Positions 46,301 to 64,000 of a stretch of 64,000 nucleotides of DNA are shown piece by piece. Below the pieces are notes generated by a model. That model was not told the DNA's origin. It made no database searches and saw nothing but the letters and a program-made list of their open reading frames with translations. Made by a program: the position numbers and the translations under genes. This DNA is from Podarcis raffonei (taxonomy: Eukaryota > Chordata > Lepidosauria > Squamata > Lacertidae): positions 8,624,001 to 8,688,000 of the forward strand of contig NC_070618.1 of NCBI RefSeq assembly GCF_027172205.1, read 5' to 3'. Numbering within the stretch: position 1 is the first letter of the stretch; every line of letters starts with the position of its first letter.

Positions 46301-49300
46301 GATACTTGAATGGCCCTGAAGAAGGGAGTGGCTATATGACTTGAGGCATTTAGTAAGTAGCTCCCTATCAACCTCTGGTGGTGATGTCTATGAAGCACAA
46401 GTTATTTATCACTACTGAGGGAAGAGAAGGAAAAATGCTCATTCAAGTTGCCAGCTCTCAATCTGGAACATACCTCACACAGCCTATTCTACTACACTCT
46501 ATATAACACACATTACAAATGAGAACTTTAAATCAAATTCAGAAGAGCCTCTGTCTCCTTTACCTGTAAATAATCTATGCGTCCCAAAGCACCTAGAAAC
46601 AACGTCATCCCAGGCTTAAGCACAAAGGACCTTGGAACAATTGCACAGGTTGGCAAGACAAGCTTGACTTCTTTCTCCTTCAGCAAGTTTAAAACCTAAA
46701 ACCAAAACAGAGTCTATTATATAGATGAAACACATTTTCATTTTTTATTTCTCTTACTTTGAGATTTATAGGACAGGTTAAAGTTATTTCATATGCAGTT
46801 GACAGGAAAAGTGGTTATATAAATCATGTTTCTCAGGCCATTGATAGCAAGACGGCACTTGTCATCTAAATGCTATTCAGGTGCAGGAATGCATAGCTAC
46901 TTAAGGCAGAATTAATTAAAAACGTAATACACAATGGCCTTAATCCAAAGAAGCCATGTATATGCATGCTGCGGTGATGTAAAGTAAAGGTAAAGGTACC
47001 CCTGCCCGTACGGGCCAGTCTTGACAGACTCTGGGGTTGTGCGCCCATCTCACTCAAGAGGCCGGGGGCCAGCGCTGTCCGCAGACACTTCCGGGTCACG
47101 TGGCCAGCGTGACAAGCTGCATCTGGCGAGCCAGCGCAGCACACGGAACGCCGTTTACCTTCCCGCTAGAAAGTGGTCCTTATTTATCTACTTGCACCCG
47201 GGGGTGCTTTTGAACTGCTAGGTTGGCAGGCGCTGGGACCGAACAACGGGAGCTCACCCCGTCGCGGGGATTCGAACTGCCGACCTTCTGATCGGCAAGT
47301 CCTAGGCTCTGTGGTTTAACCCACAGCGCCACTCACTTCCCGCTGCGGTGATGTAGCTCTCTCTAAATACGCTACTGGTAGTTCAGTACGTTCAATAAAC
47401 CTTTAGATTTCATTTATTGAACAGCAGCTTCCAAGAATACCTGGCCAATGGTTTAAACGGGTGGAGTGTCAGAAATAACGGGGGGAATGCTAAAATTCAG
47501 GCCAAGTCCCTGAATTTATGTGAAACAGCTCTTTGGATATCTACTTGCTCAATTTATTTCACTAGCTTGAGTAAATTCTGCAAAGGATCACCAGCAACAT
47601 AATTTGCAGGTACCCCAGCTCTCCAGCCCATCTCCCTGCAATGCAGGAATCACATTAGTTGTACACACTAATTATCATCAAAGGACCTATCCAGCCAATT
47701 CAACTAGATGACTCCCATAATGTGTATTTCATCATCAGGGCAATTCAGCTGCCCTGTAAGGATCTCCCTTCACATGGGAGAATATGGGTAGCATAACAGA
47801 ATTTGTACATTGGTTCATGATGCAACAGCAAATCATTGCGGCTCCACTTGACACACATTCCAAATTTAATCATACATGGGCAAAGTTATTGGAAACTGAA
47901 ACAAAACCCATCCACTATACACATTCAACCAACTCCTGGCCCCCTCTGAATGAAGGCTTCAAAGCTGTCTGTGTAATCAACAGCTACTCCCAGCAAACTA
48001 GATCAAAGACAACAATTTATTTTATAGAGAGCATCAAACAAAAATCAATCATTCATTACCAGGTCTGACAGAGAGCTGTGGGAAGCTTTTGCTAAATTCT
48101 GTGGTATTCTTCTAAAGTTGCCCAGCTTTGAACCAAGCAGATGTGCTTTGTACTAAATAAGCAGTTCATTAAGTAGTCTTAATTAATTTTTTTTTTTACT
48201 CTATTATTTCAGACCTTCCCTCCACCCAAATTTTCTTGTGCCAGGTTGGTTTCCAAAGTGACTTCTGTTTTAGCTTTTCTGAGCTGTGTGCACACAGGGA
48301 CACACATACACGAAGTCACTAATAAAGGATTGAGGTCCAGAGCTGCTTCTACCTTCATCCAGCTCTGGGTTTCTTTCATCCACTTTTTTTTAACCTTAGA
48401 AGAGTGAGTTATAGGATTAATTTTACAATGCAGGGGACTCCCCACTTATGAAGGGAGAGTCTAAGTGAAATCATATAAAGTGGGGAGCATTTTCTAAACA
48501 CCCTTTAACCGCCCTCTCTGCCACTCTCTCTTCAATCCTTAACAAAAATACTCTATCCAAAAAGATCCACAACTAGCCTGGAAGCTCTGGGGCTGTCTGG
48601 AGGCTATGCGGGAAAGCAGCTGCTCCTGCTGTGCTACCCCATACACCAGATGTTAGGCAGGGTAGCAGAGCAGCCTCAACAAAGCCCCACTACACCTCAG
48701 GTCTCTTTGCGGTTTCCTCTGCCCTCACTGACATCCTCTTTGGACTCTGGGAAGGGTGTCCTTGCAAGTCACCAGGATTCTCCAGCTTTCTCCCACCATT
48801 GCCTAGTATGATTCTATTTATTTAATTATTTCCTGGCGCTGCACACAAGTAGAATGCGCATTAGTGGGGGGGGGGTGTGCCTGTAATCAAGGGAAGTCTC
48901 TCAGCCACTTAAAACTGGACATGAAATTCACTCAAATGTTTTTTTCTTTAAAAAAGACTTTTCAGAAAATGCTTCTGCAGTGCTTGAACAAGACCTCACA
49001 CAATACAATAATGAAGTTCTACAGCAGTTCTGCTTCAGCTAACACAAAAGATTGTGCATGCTCCTGCTCAAGATTTTATTTATGTTTGATTTAGTGTCAC
49101 TTTTTCACATAATGTTCTAGTGGAAGACACTTTTTGATCCAAGCCAATGCCTTTCCTCTTCTCAGTCCTATGTAACAAACTTCTTAAAAGTAGAAGCGTT
49201 AACTTACACAACCATCTTTAACAATCCCTGGAGTGTCATAAAACCAGCGAGCGTCTTTCACTTCATTGTATGTGAGTTCAAGTTTCTTAGCAGTTACAGG

Positions 49301-52300
49301 TGGAACAGAAGGTTCTTCCTCTATACCAAAAGACAATGCTTCAGCATCAAACTCAATTTCACAATTTTTCTTCAGCTTTTTTGGCATTTGAAATGTTCTC
49401 CCAATTCTTCCTACATCAAAAGAAAAAAAAACAAATTATATTGCTTTTCTTCAGTTAGTAGTTTTTGTCCCTTACAAACTTCTCATGATCCAGCTTTCTG
49501 GAGGCAGCAGCATCTTAACTGAGCTTCAACATATGGAGCTAAGGCCACTATTTCAGATTAAATTCTGGAATGATATGCGATATGAACTATGTATTTGACC
49601 ACTGTACATAACCCCTTCTCTGCATCCCCTCTGCATTTACAATTTTTCAAAAGGTCATGGGATCATATAATTTGTATCCTGATTTTCTAGCACGTGCTTA
49701 ATTATATTTATATGATTGTTTCATTTATTCAATTCTATAATTTTCTGGGAATACAATCAAAGCATTTATAACAAAAGAAAACATTTGTGGGCCACTCCGA
49801 GTATGACTGATGTTGGCTATCACCTTTAGAGTTAAGATCTCACTCTGAAAATACTTATTACAGTGTACAATCACCTTTTAGTCTGTCTGTCCTCTGGTGA
49901 TTAAACTAAAGAACTGAGCCAGTCTTCTTACTGTATCCTCTTTTAAATTGTAAATTCTCTCTCTCACTTGACTAATCTGTCCTCTATTATGCTCAATGGG
50001 ACCCAGGTAAGCATGTATAGAATTACAATCTTAGCCCTAGATATTATATAAATTAAAACAAGTACAGTTGGGGTGATAGGCAACATTAGTCATACTTAGG
50101 ACTCATATACACTTACTCTTGTCCCATTGCTTTCCTCTGGGGAAAACTGCATAGTTCTCAGAAAGTACTCACCTATTAAGTACCCTTGCTTTTTGAGGAT
50201 CGCAAGCTGCTTTTGCTCATCTTCACTGAGTTCTTCTTCCATTTTCTCTGCATCTGCCTTTAGTCTTGCTTCCCTCTGGAATATTCTGTAAGGTGTAGGA
50301 TTAATAATTGGAAATTTCAGGAGATTCAAGGTCGTTCCTAGAAAAACAACAACAGAGGATTAAGATTTTAGGTAAGTATAAGCAATGCTAATATGGCCCC
50401 CAAACTATTATGGGACATAATATAGTAATAAGAAATGGAGAAAACTGATGGCAAAAACTTGTTCTGCCATTTCTTACATTTTGACAACCCATCTTCTCTA
50501 GAGCTTATATTTTTATGTTGTGAACCACCCTATGATCTTAGGGATCTTAGGATCTACAAGTGTAATAAATAATACTAGTAAATAACAGAACTGCCGTAAT
50601 GGCTAAAAGGTTAAATCATGAGGCAAGAGGTTCCCAGTTCAAACCTCATGCCAATTCATGCCCTTATGAAGTGGCCTGGCTTTAGGCATATTACTGTATC
50701 TCAGACTCATTCCCCAATATGTGTGTGACATTGGCTTGCTACTATTTTATTTTTTAAAAAAATCTATACTGTTTCTCACATTAAGTCTTGTGGCAGTGTA
50801 TCTCAATATTAAAATCAAAACATTAAAATACCGGAAGAAAATACAACTGAAAAACTAGGGAAGAATTTAGATGCTGAGATCAAGCACCAGCAAAGGCCTC
50901 AAAGCACAAATGTTTACCAAAGATGCCTAAGCATCATAAGACGGCATGCTCATGCAGTCTTGCTAATTCAAGGTTTGGCTTAAGAGTGTCAGGCAAATAC
51001 AGATCTCAAGTGCTATATAAAAATGTTCAATGTTATCTAATTTGTTCATATCAGAGCCTCATAGCTCATGCACTCCAGTGCTTCAGTCTTCCTCCCGTCC
51101 ACATGATAGTTGACTTATGTGTGACTGGTTTCAGAAGAGTAGCTGTGTTCCTCATTCTTGCTATAATATGAGTCTTATGGCAACTTTAGAAAAGCTCATA
51201 AAAAGTCTAGTGTGACACAATTTATTGTTAATATAAGAGTTTAGTACAGCTCATCAACAACCACTGATTTGCTGGTGTTTAAGGTATCACATGGCTGTGC
51301 AACAGGCATGGACAGCTCCCAGCCATATGTATGTTGGACAAGGAACAGGTATTGACTTTTTTATCATCTCCAGTATTTCTGGAAGAGCATCACAGCATTA
51401 TATTACTCAACCATAAATGATGTTCTATGTGGGCTTCCTTAGGTTGGCCTAAATAAGTAAAAGCACTTCCTCTGACCTGACCTGGCCAAGGTGAGATTGT
51501 TGCCCTATTGATCACATCAGATGCTCTCGACTTGCAGTAATCCGAGTGCAGGAGGGCATTGAAGAGGGTAGACTTCCCAGTATTAGTGCCTCCCACCAGG
51601 TACACATCCCCGTTGAACTTCCAGGAGCGCTGCAACTTGGAGATCAGCTCTTCCACCCCATAGCCGGTCTTGGCACTGATGAGGTGCACATCAACCACAC
51701 GCTGCTGTTTCTGCGGCGACGTCGGGCTGGGCTTTGCCAGGTCCACGAGACCAGCGCCAGCGCAGATCTCCAACAGGCGCTCTCGGAGACGGCTCAGGTA
51801 CTGGGGCGAGTCGCCGGGCAACAGGTCCACCTTGTTCCCCAGTACGAAGAGGTGTGCCTGGCTGCCCACCAGCTCGGGCAAGTCGGTCGGGATGGAGTCG
51901 GGCAGGTCCAGCACATCCACCATGCAGAGCACCAGAGGCGGGCGGCCGTGGCGAGGAGGGCGGCGCAGGGCGGCGCTCACCACGCGGCGGTACTCCTCCC
52001 GGGGCATCTGCACCTGCAGCGCTTGCTGGTGATGCACCAGCATCCAGCAGCGCTGGCACACAGCTCCCTCCAGCGCCTGCTGCCGGAGGGTCGCCCCTTG
52101 CCCATCCTTCCCTTCCCCGTCCTCCTCCTCTTCTCCCAGCAGGCTCCGGTATTTCTCGCTGGGAAGGTACCCGGGCACCGTAGGGTCCCGGCAGTGCAGC
52201 TCCGCGCCGCAGCCCGAGCAGCTCACTCCGCTCGACGGCACGGACGGGTCCGGGTGGCCCTTGGGCCGGTGGGCCTCCCGGGGCGGCTTCGGACGGCGCG

Positions 52301-52631
52301 ACAGAGGCGGCCGGCTTGCGTCGCCGCCGCTCCCGGGCTGGTCCGGCTCCGGCCTCCCCTCAGGCTCCGGCGAGTTTCCCGCCTTCGGCAGCCGCGGCTC
52401 TTCCTCAGGGACGTACTCGAGGAAGACGAACTGCTCTTCCTCCTCCTCCTCAGGCGGAGCAACCGCCGCCGCCGCCGCAGCTCCACAGCGCCTGAGGGGC
52501 TCCTCCGAGCTCCGGTAGGCGGGGAAGCCGCGGGTCCCGGCGCGCCGACGCAGCGCTCCTCCGCCGCCCCATGGAGGCCGCCGCCAAAGCTGAGGGAAAG
52601 CCAGCAGCGCGGCTCGCCTCAAGCCGTTCAT
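43101..52631 (-). CDS. NOA1: NOA1, complete coding region, 707 aa in seven exons
   Basis: Nitric oxide-associated protein 1 is a mitochondrial circularly permuted GTPase of the YqeH family, involved in mitoribosome function and respiration. Coding exons (minus strand) are 51482-52631, 50173-50337, 49208-49410, 46564-46695, 45422-45538, 43705-43822 and 43101-43339; all junctions obey GT/AG and the frame closes at 708 codons. The N-terminus [20 protein letters not shown] is an arginine-rich mitochondrial presequence. A zinc-binding pair CSGC (138-141) and CQRC (192-195) precedes the GTPase motifs in the permuted order: NKVD (266-269), SAK (319-321), P-loop GGTNTGKST (347-355), then DTPG (497-500). 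Human NOA1 is 698 aa, so length is normal. Its 5' end faces POLR2B across a 723-bp shared promoter. A poly-Ala/poly-Glu tract (51-66) is a local peculiarity. Confidence 0.97.
43705..43822 (-). CDS. NOA1: NOA1 exon 6
   Basis: It encodes [14 protein letters not shown] to [12 protein letters not shown] (residues 590-628 plus one base); donor G|GTAACT. Confidence 0.95.
43823..46563 (-). other. NOA1 introns around exon 5
   Basis: Two introns separated by exon 5. A MITE-like remnant at about 44128-44160 (cagtggggcttacttttaag) is the only repeat noticed. Confidence 0.4.
45422..45538 (-). CDS. NOA1: NOA1 exon 5
   Basis: 39 codons from [10 protein letters not shown] to HAGQTLLK (residues 551-589); donor AAG|GTAAGC. 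Confidence 0.95.
46564..46695 (-). CDS. NOA1: NOA1 exon 4
   Basis: 44 codons from [10 protein letters not shown] to ALGRIDYLQ (residues 507-550); acceptor ttttag, donor CAG|GTAAAG. Confidence 0.95.
46982..47341 (-). mobile_element. Sauria-type tRNA SINE in NOA1 intron
   Basis: About 360 bp, flanked by the perfect 14-bp repeat gctgcggtgatgta (46968-46981 and 47342-47355). Minus-strand head and ctttac-type tail as in the 16.5-kb copy. The B-box region (ggttcgaatccccgcgacg on the minus strand) is well kept, suggesting a young copy. Confidence 0.92.
47595..47840 (-). repeat. Old CR1-tailed retroelement, reverse, uninterrupted copy
   Basis: It aligns by eye with 7990-8120 plus 8381-8500 (shared caatgcaggaatcacattag-like and tatccagccaattcaactag-like blocks). 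It lacks the 247-bp insertion present in that copy. Confidence 0.65.
49208..49410 (-). CDS. NOA1: NOA1 exon 3 with G3 motif DTPG
   Basis: It runs from [10 protein letters not shown] to [13 protein letters not shown], residues 440-506, with donor TGT|GTAAGT. Confidence 0.95.
49411..50172 (-). other. NOA1 intron 2
   Basis: No repeat or additional exon was recognised. Confidence 0.4.
50173..50337 (-). CDS. NOA1: NOA1 exon 2
   Basis: Acceptor ttctag, donor ATAG|GTGAGT. It starts [10 protein letters not shown] (switch region) and ends KKQGYLIG. Confidence 0.95.
50338..51481 (-). other. NOA1 intron 1
   Basis: Holds a MIR-like SINE at about 50590-50720; otherwise unassigned. Confidence 0.45.
50590..50720 (+). 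repeat. MIR-like CORE-SINE, forward
   Basis: gtaatggctaaaaggttaaa, then a B-box-like ggttcccagttcaaacctc, then a core ending in tactgtatctcagactcatt. The layout is MIR-like; diverged. Confidence 0.5.
51482..52631 (-). CDS. NOA1: NOA1 exon 1: presequence, zinc motif, G4-G5-G1
   Basis: It encodes residues 1-383 plus one base of G384. The donor on the minus strand is CCAG|GTCAGG. It is very GC-rich, continuing the CpG island of the shared promoter. Confidence 0.95.
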
Positions 52632-52834
52632 CGCCCCTTCAGGGAAGGCCGGGGGGAGGCAAGCGGCGCGTGAGGGAAAAGGAAGCGAGCGCGCCGGCCA
52701 GAGCGGCTCCGGCTCGCGGTCCTCCAGGCGCCGCGCCCCCTGTCGGGGGAGAGTTGGCGTTTCAAATTGAGCGCGCGCCGTCGGAGGGGGGCGGGGGACC
52801 GCCCTCTTCCATATACAGTAATGTGGTTGGTTTT

Positions 52835-52905
52835 TTTTTTTTACCGCCCTTCATTCGAAGAGCTCACAGCCTATGCATTTATAAAACAAAAAGTTAAATA
52901 AAAAG
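52835..52905 (-). repeat. LINE 3' tail fragment in the shared promoter
   Basis: A T run followed by ccgcccttcattcgaagagc resembles the reversed 3' end of squamate L2-type LINEs. Confidence 0.45.
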
Positions 52906-52916
52906 GACCCTTTCTC

Positions 52917-52989
52917 TGAGATTCCTGCATTACGGGGGGGGTTGGACTAGATGACCTTTGGGATCCCTTCCAACTCTACAATTCTATGA
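52917..52989 (+). repeat. CR1-like SINE tail in the shared promoter
   Basis: ttggactagatgacctttgg then cccttccaactctacaattc is the CR1 3' terminus found on the tRNA-Ile SINEs of this window; the tRNA head is missing. Confidence 0.7.
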
Positions 52990-53354
52990 CTTGTAATTTA
53001 TCTGAAAGGCCTATGGGGCCCTCTGCGCAGGCGCAAAACCTTGTCAGAGACCCTCTTAACTATATTGGGGAGGTGGGCGGAAGAGAGGGTGGGAGGGGCC
53101 AGTAAGATTGCGCGCGCAGGGCAGCGCGAGCGGAAGTGACGTTTTGGAGACCGAAAGGAAGTGGCCGCGCGCCGGCAGGGGGGTGGAATGTGAGCTTGTG
53201 CGCAGGCGCAGTCCTAAACAAGTGCTCCTGCTCTTCGGCTGCGTTTCGTTCTTTCTCACAGAAAGGAGCGCGCGCGCTGCTCGGGTCTCGCCTTCCGTCC
53301 CTTCAGTTTCCTGCATTTTGGTTTAGTGACCTGCCGTGAGTCGCCTTCGCCAAG

Positions 53355-64000
<10,646 letters not shown>

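Larger units (their letters stand above)
46696..49207 (-). other. NOA1 intron 3 with two retroelements
   Basis: It contains the Sauria-type SINE at 46982-47341 and the CR1-tailed repeat at 47595-47840. The remainder is unassigned. Confidence 0.5.
52632..53354. promoter_or_regulatory. Bidirectional CpG promoter of NOA1 (-) and POLR2B (+)
   Basis: Only 723 bp separate the two divergent start codons. The sequence is CpG-rich at both ends and lacks a convincing TATA box. It contains two NRF1-type palindromes TGCGCAGGCGCA (53024-53035 and 53199-53210) and an ETS/CRE composite GCGGAAGTGACGT (53130-53142). A LINE tail and a CR1-type SINE tail (52835-52990) lie in the NOA1-proximal half. Confidence 0.85.

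Noticed and set aside
51546-52673. Long plus-strand open frame antisense to NOA1 exon 1
   Set aside because: It mirrors the GC-rich NOA1 coding exon; the NOA1 frame has the presequence, zinc motif and GTPase motifs.

Overview
The window is vertebrate nuclear DNA, almost certainly from a squamate reptile. Its protein genes have vertebrate exon/intron structure, and its interspersed repeats are a squamate set: a BovB LINE fragment, Sauria-type tRNA SINEs, tRNA-Ile-derived SINEs with a CR1-like tail, L2/CR1-like LINE 3' ends ending in ATT runs, hAT and Tc1/mariner MITEs, and LTR fossils. I cannot name the species; a non-Anolis lizard or a snake is an inference from the SINE subtype.

Layout. 987-6750 (+): last four coding exons of SARAF (TMEM66) or a SARAF-like paralogue, with a poly(A) signal near 7071. 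7.1-23.4 kb: gene-free and repeat-rich, with several nested insertions whose target-site duplications can be read directly. 23.4-40.06 kb (+): complete REST gene, with a CpG-island promoter and non-coding first exon(s), three coding exons (900 aa, nine zinc fingers) and a 4.5-kb 3' UTR. 40.07-42.97 kb: convergent intergenic spacer. 42.97-52.63 kb (-): complete NOA1 gene, seven coding exons, 707 aa. 52.63-53.35 kb: short head-to-head CpG promoter shared by NOA1 and POLR2B. 53.36 kb to the end (+): first sixteen coding exons of POLR2B, 738 codons, running off the window.

REST-NOA1-POLR2B is the conserved vertebrate order (human 4q12). SARAF next to REST is not the human arrangement, since human SARAF is at 8p12. 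The genes do not form a pathway: SARAF restrains store-operated calcium entry, REST represses neuronal genes, NOA1 is a mitochondrial GTPase and POLR2B is the second-largest RNA polymerase II subunit. The clear regulatory link is the NOA1/POLR2B bidirectional promoter, which carries two NRF1-type palindromes and an ETS/CRE composite.

I found no convincing new multi-gene system. The most interesting items are an RE1-like split motif inside REST's own CpG island, the SARAF-REST adjacency and the SARAF in-frame repeat, an isolated 34-bp-arm hairpin at 15.1 kb, a foldback retroposon with a 13-bp target duplication in a POLR2B intron, and a series of nested transposons that can be ordered in time. 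All family names are from memory and motif reading; no database search was run.
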